The notes below the pieces were generated by a model, which was given only the letters and a program-made list of their open reading frames with translations, was not told where the DNA came from and ran no database searches. A stretch of 64,000 nt of DNA from Ulvibacter algarum (GTDB taxonomy: Bacteria; Bacteroidota; Bacteroidia; Flavobacteriales; Flavobacteriaceae). The stretch spans positions 558,001 to 622,000 of the forward strand of contig CANLBJ010000002.1 of assembly GCA_947488905.1 (NCBI GenBank), given 5' to 3'. Made by a program: the position numbers and the translations under genes. This document shows, piece by piece, positions 53,781-62,294 of this stretch (positions are counted from its first letter, which is position 1; each line of letters opens with the position of its first letter).

Positions 53781-55010
53781 CTAATCTAAACCTTTAGGGA
53801 AACAGAAATAATGCTTTACAACTTTTTTTGACAATGCCTCTATATTAAGTTGATCACTAGCTTTTGCGACATCTACAACCCTTCCCTTTTTTGTTAGTAT
53901 ATTAATTGTGTCATTTTGCATGTCATATGCTTGATTAGTCATGGTACCAGTAAACACAAAGTAATCAGCCTCATTTCTACTTAGGTTGTGCTTTGCCATG
54001 AGCTGTTTTTTCTTTTCTGAAACTTTATCTATTGAAATAGGTTTCTTTTTAATTTTAATTTTCAATAAAGACCTATTTAATATCATTTTTGAAAGCTCTG
54101 ACAATACATAATCGTCGTTTGAAACCCAAAATTTCATTGCAGATATTATGTCTGTATCGTCAAGTTTTGCAAACGTCTCTAGTACTTCTAAGTTAAATCC
54201 TTCTGGTGTTACTTGATGTTTTAAAAAATACTGTAATGCATCACTACACCTTAACACTACTCCTTTTTGAGTTAGCTCTTTTGCTCTCTTTAAAGTACGT
54301 AACAATAAGTTTTCTGCGACAAAACCAGTCTTATGCAAATACACTTGCCAATACATTAATCTACGAGCTACTATAAATTTTTCTACAGAATAAATTCCTT
54401 TTTCTTCTACAACTAGTTTGTCATCTTTAACATTAAGCATTGCTATTAATCGCTCACTATTAACAGCACCCTCTGCTACACCTGTATAAAAACTATCTCT
54501 CCTTAGATAATCTAACCTATCCATGTCTAGTTGACTACTAATTAATTGGTGCAAAAATTTTCTTGGATATTCATTTTTAAAAATAGAAATAGCAAGCGTC
54601 AACTTGTTTGACATCTCTACATTAAGAGCTTCCATAAAAAGTAGTGAGATATCCTCATGACTAATACCGCTCACTATACTATGTTCCATAGCGTGAGAGA
54701 AAGGTCCATGACCTATATCGTGTAATAATATACCTATATTTAAAGCTTCTGCTTCTTCATCTGTAATCTTAGTCCCTTTAAAACGAAGAACTTGCACAGC
54801 TTTTTCCATTAAAAAAAGTGCGCCAAGTGTATGATGAAAACGGGTGTGATGCGCCCCCGGATATACTAAATAACTCATTCCCATTTGAGATATTCTGCGT
54901 AATCGCTGAAAATAACGATGCTCAATTAAATTAAATATAAGTTCACTTGGGATGGTGATAAATCCATAAATAGGATCGTTTATTATTTTTTGGGTATTTC
55001 TCTTATTCAA
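53781..55010 (-). CDS. HD-domain phosphohydrolase (SAMHD1/dGTPase-like)
   Basis: 409 residues. HD metal motifs: HHTRFHHTLGALFLME (first His), LLHDIGHGPFSHAMEH (His-Asp) and DMDRLDYLRRDSFYTG (last Asp). These are the wording of the SAMHD1-like HD family, which hydrolyses dNTPs or related nucleotides; the precise substrate is unknown. Starts IINDPIYGFITIP, as is usual in the family. A TATCTTTG box on the minus strand (55203-55210, overlapping the leader of porX) might drive it with a long leader, but this is weak. Confidence 0.9.
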   Translation of the reverse strand: MNKRNTQKIINDPIYGFITIPSELIFNLIEHRYFQRLRRISQMGMSYLVYPGAHHTRFHHTLGALFLMEKAVQVLRFKGTKITDEEAEALNIGILLHDIGHGPFSHAMEHSIVSGISHEDISLLFMEALNVEMSNKLTLAISIFKNEYPRKFLHQLISSQLDMDRLDYLRRDSFYTGVAEGAVNSERLIAMLNVKDDKLVVEEKGIYSVEKFIVARRLMYWQVYLHKTGFVAENLLLRTLKRAKELTQKGVVLRCSDALQYFLKHQVTPEGFNLEVLETFAKLDDTDIISAMKFWVSNDDYVLSELSKMILNRSLLKIKIKKKPISIDKVSEKKKQLMAKHNLSRNEADYFVFTGTMTNQAYDMQNDTINILTKKGRVVDVAKASDQLNIEALSKKVVKHYFCFPKGLD

Positions 55011-55215
55011 AGTTTAACTTTTATTTATGTGTTTAAAATATTTTGTCGCATACTTCATAATTAATTTTGAAGTTATACTAATGAGTTTTGTATCTAACGA
55101 TATTGATTCATTAAAATTTCAGAAATAATGCTGAAACATTATGACTAGGATAATAGTCTATAATGATAGCATACTCCTCGCAAAAGCCAAGGAGAATTAA
55201 AGCAAAGATACATAT

Positions 55216-56766
55216 ATGAGTGAGATAAAGATATTATGGGTAGATGACGAGATAGCTTCTTTGAAGCCGCATATTTTATTCCTTGAAAAAAAAGGATATA
55301 ACTTGACAACTGCACAAAGTGGTACAGAAGCGCTTGAGATTATTGAAGATCAAAGTTTTGATATCATATTTCTTGACGAAAATATGCCAGGACTTACGGG
55401 TCTTGAAACACTTTCTGAAATTAAAGAAAAACGAGCAGATGTTCCTGTAGTAATGATCACTAAAAGTGAAGAGGAATATATAATGGAAGAGGCTATTGGA
55501 TCTAAGATTGCAGACTACCTTATTAAGCCCGTAAACCCTAATCAAATATTACTAAGTTTAAAAAAGAATCTAGATCATTCTCGTTTAATTTCAGAAAAAA
55601 CGACTTCAAATTACCAGCAGGAGTTTAGAAAAATCGCGATGGATATGTCGATGATTAACTCTTATGAAGGTTGGGTTGAACTTTATCAAAAGCTAGTATA
55701 CTGGGAGTTAGAGCTAGAGACTATAGAAGATAGCGGTATGTTTGAGATTCTTGAATCTCAGAAAACCGAAGCAAATAATCAGTTTTGCAAATTTATAGAC
55801 AAGAACTATCCAGACTGGTTTAATGGTGATCAAGATGCCCCTGTGATGTCTCATACATTATTTAGAGACTGGATTAAGCCTCAGTTGAGCGATAAACAAC
55901 CAACCTTGTTAGTTGTTGTAGATAATTTAAGATATGATCAATGGAAGGCTTTTGAGCCTTTTGTGCAAAATGCCTATAAAAAAACAGAAGAGAAACTTTT
56001 CTGTAGTATACTTCCTACTGCTACTCAATATGCTAGAAACGCTATTTTCTCTGGCTTAATGCCAAGTGACATGGAAAAAATACACCCGGACTACTGGTTA
56101 AACGATACAGATGAAGGTGGAAAAAACATGTATGAAGATAAATTTCTGGAGGCTCAGTTAAAACGCTTAGGTCTAGACTATAAATGGAGTTATCATAAGA
56201 TTTCTAGTTTAAAACAAGGTAAAAAACTCTCTGATAACTTTAAGCAACATAAAGATGATGATCTTGTTGCGGTAGTTTACAACTTTGTAGATATGCTATC
56301 TCATAAAAAAACGGAGATGGAAGTTATTAAAGAACTTGCCTCAACAGATAAGTCTTACAGGTCATTGACACAAAGCTGGTTTAAGAATTCTCCTTTAATG
56401 GAAATAATTCAACAAGCAAGTAAGCTTGGCTTTAAACTTATTATCACAACAGACCACGGTACTATTAATGTTAAAAATCCAACCAAAATTATTGGTGACA
56501 AAAACACGAGTAGTAACTTGAGATATAAAACTGGGCGCAGTCTTACTTATGAAGACAAGGATGTATTAGCAGCTAAAGACCCTAAAAGCATCAACTTACC
56601 CACTATTAACATGAGTAGTAGTTTTGTTTTTGCAAAGGGAGATTTGTTTTTTGCTTACCCTAACAACTATAATCACTATGTGAGTTATTATAGAAATACG
56701 TATCAACATGGAGGCGTTTCTCTAGAAGAAATGATCATCCCTTTTTGTGTTATGACTCCAAGATAA
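55216..56766 (+). CDS. porX: PorX, response regulator of type IX secretion with PglZ phosphatase domain
   Basis: 516 residues. N-terminal receiver (1-120): acidic pair WVDDE (10-12), phospho-acceptor Asp 54 in IIFLDENMPG, MITKSEE, and Lys 104 in LIKP. Helical linker to about 220. C-terminal PglZ/alkaline-phosphatase-like domain: VVVDNLRYDQW (Asp 236), LPTATQYARNAIFSG with the Thr (268/270) used as nucleophile, and IITTDHGT with metal ligands. In Porphyromonas and relatives PorX acts with PorY and controls T9SS gene expression and function; here the haem peroxidase at 4-6 kb is one putative T9SS cargo. Next gene tsaE. Confidence 0.95.
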   Translation: MSEIKILWVDDEIASLKPHILFLEKKGYNLTTAQSGTEALEIIEDQSFDIIFLDENMPGLTGLETLSEIKEKRADVPVVMITKSEEEYIMEEAIGSKIADYLIKPVNPNQILLSLKKNLDHSRLISEKTTSNYQQEFRKIAMDMSMINSYEGWVELYQKLVYWELELETIEDSGMFEILESQKTEANNQFCKFIDKNYPDWFNGDQDAPVMSHTLFRDWIKPQLSDKQPTLLVVVDNLRYDQWKAFEPFVQNAYKKTEEKLFCSILPTATQYARNAIFSGLMPSDMEKIHPDYWLNDTDEGGKNMYEDKFLEAQLKRLGLDYKWSYHKISSLKQGKKLSDNFKQHKDDDLVAVVYNFVDMLSHKKTEMEVIKELASTDKSYRSLTQSWFKNSPLMEIIQQASKLGFKLIITTDHGTINVKNPTKIIGDKNTSSNLRYKTGRSLTYEDKDVLAAKDPKSINLPTINMSSSFVFAKGDLFFAYPNNYNHYVSYYRNTYQHGGVSLEEMIIPFCVMTPR

Positions 56767-56833
56767 CAACGTAAGATTATTCCTATTTAACACATTTAAT
56801 CGGCTAAAATGGTTTCTATGTCGGCATTTTGCT

Positions 56834-56841
56834 TATATTTG
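56834..56841 (+). promoter_or_regulatory. -7 promoter element (TATATTTG) for tsaE
   Basis: Exact TAnnTTTG, 11 bases before the ATG at 56853; it excludes the earlier TTG at 56829. Confidence 0.55.
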
Positions 56842-56852
56842 AAATTCCTTAT

Positions 56853-57269
56853 ATGATTGAAATTTCTTATACTTTAGATGAGTTGCCGCAAGTTGTAGCA
56901 ACACTTATTAAAAATACCTCCTCTAAAAAACTCCTTTTCTACGGAGATATGGGTGTGGGTAAAACTACACTTATAAGAGAACTAGCAAAACAATTATCAG
57001 TAACAGATACAATAAGTAGCCCCACCTTCTCTATTGTAAATGAATACAATATTGGTGAGGATAAAATCTATCATTTTGATTTTTACAGAATAGAAGACGA
57101 CACAGAGGCATTAGATATAGGCGTTGACGAATATTTTTACTCAAATCATTGGGTTTTCGTTGAATGGCCTGAAAAAGTAGATACTCTACTGCCAGAAGAG
57201 TCAGAAAAAATATATTTAACAACAAACCAAAACGGAAGTAGAACACTGAAAATGATTCCTAATAAATGA
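56853..57269 (+). CDS. tsaE: tRNA threonylcarbamoyladenosine biosynthesis ATPase TsaE
   Basis: 138 residues from the ATG at 56853. Walker A GDMGVGKTT (31-39), SSPTFSIVNEY, YHFDFYRIED, FVEWPEK: the full TsaE signature. It partners TsaB/TsaD in making t6A37 in tRNAs that read ANN codons; those genes are not in the window. A putative promoter element lies directly ahead, although the gene follows porX by 86 bases. Confidence 0.95.
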   Translation: MIEISYTLDELPQVVATLIKNTSSKKLLFYGDMGVGKTTLIRELAKQLSVTDTISSPTFSIVNEYNIGEDKIYHFDFYRIEDDTEALDIGVDEYFYSNHWVFVEWPEKVDTLLPEESEKIYLTTNQNGSRTLKMIPNK

Positions 57270-57386
57270 TATAATCGATAAAATACACTTTTAAACGTTT
57301 AAATGAATAAAACTCATTAAAACGACATTATTATTGCGATATTCTTGTGAAAACACAAAAACTAGTAAAGATACGTCAATAATAAA

Positions 57387-57418
57387 TTTGATACATGTGA
57401 CATTTTGTGATAGGTTTG
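57387..57418 (+). promoter_or_regulatory. Promoter of the small lipoprotein gene (TTTG, 20 bases, TAGGTTTG)
   Basis: -33 TTTG at 57387-57390 and exact -7 TAGGTTTG at 57411-57418, 20-base spacer; ATG at 57449. The cleanest two-box flavobacterial promoter in the window. Confidence 0.65.
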
Positions 57419-57448
57419 TACTATTAACCTCACAAAACAACATTTATT

Positions 57449-57583
57449 ATGAAAACAAAGTACATTTTTTTCGCAGCATTATTTACAATGGGTCTTTTCG
57501 CGTCTTGCACGCCAGAAAGCATTGAAGATGAAAACACAGAACAACAAGTTGACAACTCACTTAGACCACCAAGACAAGGGTAA
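57449..57583 (+). CDS. Small lipoprotein (44 residues)
   Basis: Below usual gene-finder length. The ATG at 57449 opens a textbook lipoprotein signal (basic MKTK, hydrophobic YIFFAALFTMGL, lipobox FASC with Cys 20), followed by a 24-residue acidic tail ending SLRPPRQG. A two-box promoter lies 31-62 bases ahead. The last 56 bases overlap, in another frame, the first codons of the membrane protein gene at 57528. Homologues of this kind (short MKTKYIF..ASC proteins) are familiar in flavobacteria; function unknown. Confidence 0.75.
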   Translation: MKTKYIFFAALFTMGLFASCTPESIEDENTEQQVDNSLRPPRQG

Positions 57584-58055
57584 GAAATCTTTGATTATTG
57601 GAGGTGTAATAGTAATTTTAATTGCTATTACTCCAATTATGTTCTATTCATACAAAAGTTTCCCAGACACTCAAGTTTGGGAAACTTATTTTTTCACATT
57701 ACATACTGATTTTCCTGATTGGTATGGTTACGCTTGGTATTTAACAGGCAAAGTTATCCCATTATTTCTACTTTTATTGTGGTTTTTCACTTGTAAACAT
57801 TGGTGGCACTGGATAATATTAGTTCCTATAGCAATGTATTCATTTCAACTATGGGGTTTAATTAATGAAAGTGGAGGTTATGATGAAATTGAAATGATAT
57901 ATTTACTTCCATTAATGATGTTTCTCATACCTTTTGTTTACTTAATAAGAGCAAAGCTCTTTAACAGTGTACGAGGATATGATCATCAATCTTTTGAAGA
58001 AGAGCTTGGTCAAAAACAAACTTTATGGGGACAGCTTAGAGACTTATTTAGGTAA
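57528..58055 (+). CDS. Polytopic membrane protein overlapping the small lipoprotein gene
   Basis: 175 residues from the ATG at 57528. Cytoplasmic start with the wording NNKLTTHLDHQDKGKKS, then four helices (about 23-45, 70-90, 95-112, 120-140) rich in Trp, and a charged tail. The N-terminal 18 residues are encoded in the +1 frame of the lipoprotein gene's tail. No family with known function recognised. Lies ahead of ald and 163 bases from it. Confidence 0.78.
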   Translation: MKTQNNKLTTHLDHQDKGKKSLIIGGVIVILIAITPIMFYSYKSFPDTQVWETYFFTLHTDFPDWYGYAWYLTGKVIPLFLLLLWFFTCKHWWHWIILVPIAMYSFQLWGLINESGGYDEIEMIYLLPLMMFLIPFVYLIRAKLFNSVRGYDHQSFEEELGQKQTLWGQLRDLFR

Positions 58056-58218
58056 ACTACTCTCCTATTTTTTTTTCTTCATCTATTTGCTTAATAGCAG
58101 TATATAATTAAAATTTATATGCTTTTATTATCCTTATTATTAAAAGCAACTAACATAAAGATTCTCCTTTACCATCTTAAATTATTATAGTAACTTGGTG
58201 CGACTAACCTAAGTACAC

Positions 58219-59418
58219 ATGTCAAGCCAAAATTCACCATTTACTATAGAGCAGTTGATACCTCAAGAAGAAAAACTTGAAGTCGCAAGACAGAAAGGTG
58301 CACTCTATATTGGACTACCCAAAGAAATTTATTTTCAAGAAAGACGCATTTGTTTAACACCAGATGCCGTAGCCGCAATAGTAGCTAACGGCCACAAGGT
58401 TTTAGTAGAAAATGATGCTGGTACAGAAGCTGGTTTTAGTGATAAAGATTATAGTGAAGCTGGAGCCGAAATAACCAAGGATACTGCAAAAGTCTTTGGT
58501 TGTCCTATGATTTTAAAAGTAGAGCCACCTACTATAGAAGAATTAGATATGATTAACCCTAAAACGGTACTAATATCTGCTCTTCAACTTAAAACAAGAC
58601 AATCAAAATATTTTGAAATTCTAGCAAAAAAGAAAATTACTGCCGTAGCTTTTGAATTTATTAAAGATGAAGACGGTAGTTACCCTGCGGTAAAAGCATT
58701 AAGTGAGATTGCTGGTACGGCTTCTGTTCTTATTGCGTCAGAATTAATGGTCAATGCCAAAAAAGGAAATGGTTTACTATTTGGTAACATATCTGGAGTA
58801 CCTCCCGTAGAGGTGGTTGTTATAGGCGCTGGTACAGTAGGACAATTTGCCGTAAGATCTGCATTGGGTCTAGGTGCTAACGTAAAGGTTTTTGATAGCT
58901 CAATAACAAAATTGCGTAAACTACAAACCAATGTTGGTCGTACTTTATATACATCAACTATACAGCCTAAAAATTTAACAAAAGCTTTGCGCCGCTGTGA
59001 TGTAGCTATTGGTGCCGTTAGAGGTTCTAATCGCTCCCCTATTATTGTAACAAAGACAATGGTAGAGCACATGAAAAAAGGAGCTGTAATTATTGACGTA
59101 AGTGTAGATATGGGTGGTTGTTTTGAAACTACAGAAACAACGAGTCATGATAATCCTACACAAATTAAAAATGGAGTAATCCATTATGGCGTTCCCAATA
59201 TACCTGCAAGATACCCTAAAACAGCTTCAATCTCTATAAGTAACATATTTACACCTTACCTATTAGATATTGCAGAGTCTGGTGGTCTAGAACAAGCTAT
59301 ACGTTTTGACCCAGGTTTAAAAAATGGACTTTATTATTATCGTGGTATTCTCACAAATAAAGCCGTAGCTACTTGGTTTGATCTTCCTTACAGCGATCTT
59401 AATCTTCTTATGTTTTAA
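58219..59418 (+). CDS. ald: Alanine dehydrogenase
   Basis: 399 residues. N-terminal domain with IGLPKEIYFQERRICLTPDAV (Arg and Lys that bind the substrate), KVEPPT, and Rossmann GAGTVG (203-208) with LGANVKVFD, then VDMGGCFETTETTSHDNP. Interconverts alanine and pyruvate with NAD. The extra N-terminal ~28 residues (SSQNSPFTIEQLIPQEEKLE) are usual in Bacteroidota versions. Position downstream of porX/tsaE is a frequent order in this group. Confidence 0.93.
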   Translation: MSSQNSPFTIEQLIPQEEKLEVARQKGALYIGLPKEIYFQERRICLTPDAVAAIVANGHKVLVENDAGTEAGFSDKDYSEAGAEITKDTAKVFGCPMILKVEPPTIEELDMINPKTVLISALQLKTRQSKYFEILAKKKITAVAFEFIKDEDGSYPAVKALSEIAGTASVLIASELMVNAKKGNGLLFGNISGVPPVEVVVIGAGTVGQFAVRSALGLGANVKVFDSSITKLRKLQTNVGRTLYTSTIQPKNLTKALRRCDVAIGAVRGSNRSPIIVTKTMVEHMKKGAVIIDVSVDMGGCFETTETTSHDNPTQIKNGVIHYGVPNIPARYPKTASISISNIFTPYLLDIAESGGLEQAIRFDPGLKNGLYYYRGILTNKAVATWFDLPYSDLNLLMF

Positions 59419-59442
59419 TGGGCTAAACTCCACTCCTATTTT

Positions 59443-59450
59443 TATCTTTG
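59443..59450 (+). promoter_or_regulatory. -7 promoter element (TATCTTTG) for the DUF4258 gene
   Basis: Exact TAnnTTTG, 17 bases before the ATG at 59468. Confidence 0.5.
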
Positions 59451-59467
59451 CAATCTAAAATTAAAAT

Positions 59468-59848
59468 ATGCGCATTAGATATCGATTTGTATTTTACGGG
59501 ATAGGTTTTTTTATAGGTATCATTTTATTATACTTTTTTGTAGGAGGAAGCGGTGCTTCTTGTGATATGAGTTACGGTCCAAATGCTAGAGTTTTAAAAA
59601 ATATACGCATAAAAGAACGTGTTTTTTCTGAAATAACTACTCAACAATTAATTGATAACAAAATTGACACCTCGTCAATAAGTACATTGCTTCGTAAAGG
59701 AAATGTTTTATTTAGTGAAAGCAATACAAATTTAGATTCTTGTAAAATTTACGTAATTGAAGGAACCTCAAAGAAGCGAGAATTAAAAATGACAGTGCAA
59801 AATTGTGATTCTATAGCCACAATACAGCATTTAGAAGTTTTAAACTAA
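59468..59848 (+). CDS. DUF4258-type membrane-anchored protein
   Basis: 126 residues. Membrane helix at 9-27, followed by the family wording SCDMSYGPNARVLKNIRIKERVFS and, near the end, CKIYVIEGTSKKRELKMTVQNCDS. The paired Cys in the periplasmic part may form disulfides. Function unknown. Single gene with a terminator that reaches into the converging proline dehydrogenase gene. Confidence 0.82.
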   Translation: MRIRYRFVFYGIGFFIGIILLYFFVGGSGASCDMSYGPNARVLKNIRIKERVFSEITTQQLIDNKIDTSSISTLLRKGNVLFSESNTNLDSCKIYVIEGTSKKRELKMTVQNCDSIATIQHLEVLN

Positions 59849-59897
59849 AAAGTGTTTAGTTTAATTAGATAAGAAACTATTAAGATATATTAAATAA

Positions 59898-59929
59898 GAG
59901 TGTAGAGAATTTTATAATTTTCTACGCTC
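59898..59929 (+). terminator. Terminator after the DUF4258 gene, overlapping the proline dehydrogenase gene
   Basis: 14-bp stem with two G-T pairs, 59898-59911 with 59916-59929, loop TTAT, then a T-rich run. The loop and 3' arm are inside the last codons and stop of the opposite gene (stop at 59912). Confidence 0.75.
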
Positions 59930-61084
59930 TTTTTCTCTTTTTAACAATGTTAACTCACGACTCGTCTGTCCTGCTACAGATGTATTTTCTTCTGCTCTAC
60001 GTATCAAATAAGGCATCACGTCTTTTACAGGACCAAAAGGAATATATTTTGCAACATTATAACCTTCTGCCCCTAGATTAAAGCTAATATGATCACTCAT
60101 ACCATATAATTGACCAAACCAAACACGAGCATCTGTTTTTATAATAGACTTCGCTTCCATTATCTCTAAAGCTAGATAACTACTGTTCTCATTATGTGTA
60201 CCAAGAAACAAGCTTATATCATCTAAGTTATCTAATATATATTTCATTACAGAATTAAAACTATCATCTGTTGCAGTTTTACTCTCGCAAATAGGTGTAG
60301 GATAACCTTTTTCTTCTGCTCGGTCATTTTCTTTCTCCATATAAGCACCACGCACCACTTTGTACCCTAACTTATAACCGCCAGCCTTTGCTTTTGCATG
60401 CTGCTCTTTTAAATAATCAAGTCTATCCCAACGATAACATTGTAATGTATTATAAACAATAGGCTTTTCTTTATTGTACTTCACCATCATCTCTTCACAA
60501 AGATCATCTGCCGCATCTTGCATCCAGCTTTCCTCTCCATCAATTAATAAAGCGATATCACATTCAGACGCTACAGAACAAACATTATTGTAGCGTTCTT
60601 TAATACGATCCCACTCACCTTTTTCTACCTCAGATAAAGATTCATTTTCTGTGATTTTTTGCCAAATTTTAAATTTTCCGAAGCCAGTAGGCTTAAATAC
60701 AGAAAATGGCATTGCCTCTTTATTTTTAGCAAAACGAGTAAGTTCAATTACTTTTTCCATTGTAAAATCAAACTGAGCTTCATCTTCTTTACCCTCTACA
60801 GAATAGTCTAAAACAGAGTATACACCCGCACCAAATAGATTTTCTACCGTATTTATACAATCTTTTTCACTCACACCACCACAAAAATGATCAAACACCG
60901 TAGAGCGAATTAACCCCTCTACAGGTAAACTCAAATTAAGCGCAAACTTAGTAGCAATAGTACCTATACGCACCAGAGGTTCTTTGCTTATCATTTTAAA
61001 AAGAAAATAAGCTCGCTCAAGTTCGCTATCACTTTTAAGAGTGAAGGCGGTCTTAGTATTGTCAAAAATAGAATTTACAATCAT
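59912..61084 (-). CDS. Proline dehydrogenase (FAD)
   Basis: 390 residues, (beta/alpha)8 barrel: KPTGFGKF, LIDGEESWMQDAADDL, VYNTLQCYRWDR, LGYKVVRGAYMEKE, FLGTHNENSS, YGMSDHISF and the C-terminal YIPFGPVKDVMPYLIRRAEEN that binds the substrate carboxylate. Oxidises proline to pyrroline-5-carboxylate with FAD; single-function, not the PutA fusion. P5C dehydrogenase is not in the window. Divergent from aroB. Confidence 0.95.
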   Translation of the reverse strand: MIVNSIFDNTKTAFTLKSDSELERAYFLFKMISKEPLVRIGTIATKFALNLSLPVEGLIRSTVFDHFCGGVSEKDCINTVENLFGAGVYSVLDYSVEGKEDEAQFDFTMEKVIELTRFAKNKEAMPFSVFKPTGFGKFKIWQKITENESLSEVEKGEWDRIKERYNNVCSVASECDIALLIDGEESWMQDAADDLCEEMMVKYNKEKPIVYNTLQCYRWDRLDYLKEQHAKAKAGGYKLGYKVVRGAYMEKENDRAEEKGYPTPICESKTATDDSFNSVMKYILDNLDDISLFLGTHNENSSYLALEIMEAKSIIKTDARVWFGQLYGMSDHISFNLGAEGYNVAKYIPFGPVKDVMPYLIRRAEENTSVAGQTSRELTLLKREKERRKL

Positions 61085-61102
61085 GTTCGTGAATTATAAT
61101 TA

Positions 61103-61110
61103 CAAATATA
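61103..61110 (-). promoter_or_regulatory. -7 promoter element (TATATTTG) for proline dehydrogenase
   Basis: Exact TAnnTTTG on the minus strand, 18 bases before the ATG at 61084; a TTG at 61133-61135 (minus strand) is a possible -33, 22 bases away. Confidence 0.55.
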
Positions 61111-61153
61111 CTTAGTTTTGAAAATTAAAGTACAATAGTATTTTAAGATTTAT

Positions 61154-62224
61154 ATGAAGAAAATAGATAAAATTCCTGGTGCAGTTTACTTCGGAAATGA
61201 CAGTTGGAAACAACTACAGCAAATTATTGACAAACAGGACGCAAGTTCTGTAGCAATTTTAGTTGACACAAATACTAAAAATCATTGTCTGCCAGTTTTT
61301 AACGAACACATAAAGCTAGCAAAACCAGCTTTTATTATAGAAATAAGCGCTGGTGAAGAACATAAAAATATCGCATCTTGTCTTGAGGTATGGGGAGAAT
61401 TATCTCAAAATGGTTTTGATAGAGCTTCTTTAATCATCAATTTAGGTGGTGGTGTTGTGACAGATCTAGGGGGATTTATCGCCTGCACATATATGCGAGG
61501 CATTACTTCTATAAACATACCTACATCACTCTTAGCTATGGTAGATGCTGCCGTAGGCGGAAAAAATGGTGTGGACCTTGGTGCTTTAAAAAATCAAATA
61601 GGAATTATTAAAGACCCTCTTGCTGTAATTATAGCTCCTGAGTTTTTAAAAACAATGCCGCAAAATCAACTCACTTCTGGTTTTGCAGAAATGCTTAAAC
61701 ATGGTTTAATATATTCTAATGACTATTGGCAAAGACTTCAAAGTTTTAATACAACTAATATTTCTGAAGCTGAAAATCTAATCTGGGAGTCTATAGAAAT
61801 TAAAAACGAAATTGTTACAGAAGACCAACAAGAAACAGGAAGAAGAAAGACGCTTAATTTTGGTCACACGTTAGGGCACGCCATTGAGTCTTATTGTCTT
61901 GAAACAAACCATATGCACTCACTACTTCACGGTGAGGCTATTGCGATAGGGATGATTCTTGCATTACATATTTCGGTAAATCAAGAGGGTTTTCCAGAAG
62001 ATACTTATAATAGCGCATCAAAACGATTACTTAAAGTTTGTGGTAAAGTTCAATTTTCAAGCGATGATATTACAGAAATAATAAAACTTTTAAAGCACGA
62101 TAAGAAAAACATCTCTGGCAAAGTATTATTTGTTTTACTAAAAGATATAGCGCAACCGCTTATAAACAAAAGGGTTGAGGATCATCTTATCTTAAAAAGT
62201 TTTGACGCATATAAAAAGTTGTAA
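61154..62224 (+). CDS. aroB: 3-dehydroquinate synthase
   Basis: 356 residues. NAD site LGGGVVTDLGGFIACTYMRGI, substrate/metal ligands in GFAEMLKHGLI (Glu), NFGHTLGHAIES (His) and LLHGEAIAIGM (His). Second step of the shikimate pathway. It stands alone, divergent from proline dehydrogenase with 69 bases between starts. A TTTCCGAAG word (minus sense, 61189-61197) encodes its Phe 13-Gly-Asn. Confidence 0.96.
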   Translation: MKKIDKIPGAVYFGNDSWKQLQQIIDKQDASSVAILVDTNTKNHCLPVFNEHIKLAKPAFIIEISAGEEHKNIASCLEVWGELSQNGFDRASLIINLGGGVVTDLGGFIACTYMRGITSINIPTSLLAMVDAAVGGKNGVDLGALKNQIGIIKDPLAVIIAPEFLKTMPQNQLTSGFAEMLKHGLIYSNDYWQRLQSFNTTNISEAENLIWESIEIKNEIVTEDQQETGRRKTLNFGHTLGHAIESYCLETNHMHSLLHGEAIAIGMILALHISVNQEGFPEDTYNSASKRLLKVCGKVQFSSDDITEIIKLLKHDKKNISGKVLFVLLKDIAQPLINKRVEDHLILKSFDAYKKL

Positions 62225-62294
62225 TTTTTTTAAGGGAGCATACAACTAATTCATTTTTTTTATAGTTTCGTTAATACCAAACAACTATTCCATT

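Larger units (their letters stand above)
3327..61197. repeat. Dispersed 9-base word TTTCCGAAG (13 copies, both strands)
   Basis: Plus-strand TTTCCGAAG at 15188, 21839, 26918, 46233, 50363 and 60675; complement CTTCGGAAA at 3327, 14901, 21057, 29737, 30187, 48209 and 61189 (first base of each). Three copies are intergenic (26918, 48209, 50363), ten are inside genes. Seven further sites fit TTTCCGNAG: with T at 15023, 20680, 22287, 40149, 44202, with C at 20643 and 49100. Counted by eye over the whole window. Confidence 0.75.

Noticed and set aside
55173-55195. Small dyad CTCCT...AGGAG before porX as a riboswitch or terminator
   Set aside because: Only five paired bases with a long loop; no T-tract, no conserved aptamer wording.
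55216-56766. PglZ domain as sign of a BREX-type phage defence system
   Set aside because: The PglZ domain is fused to a receiver with an intact phospho-Asp, the arrangement of PorX; no brx genes are near.
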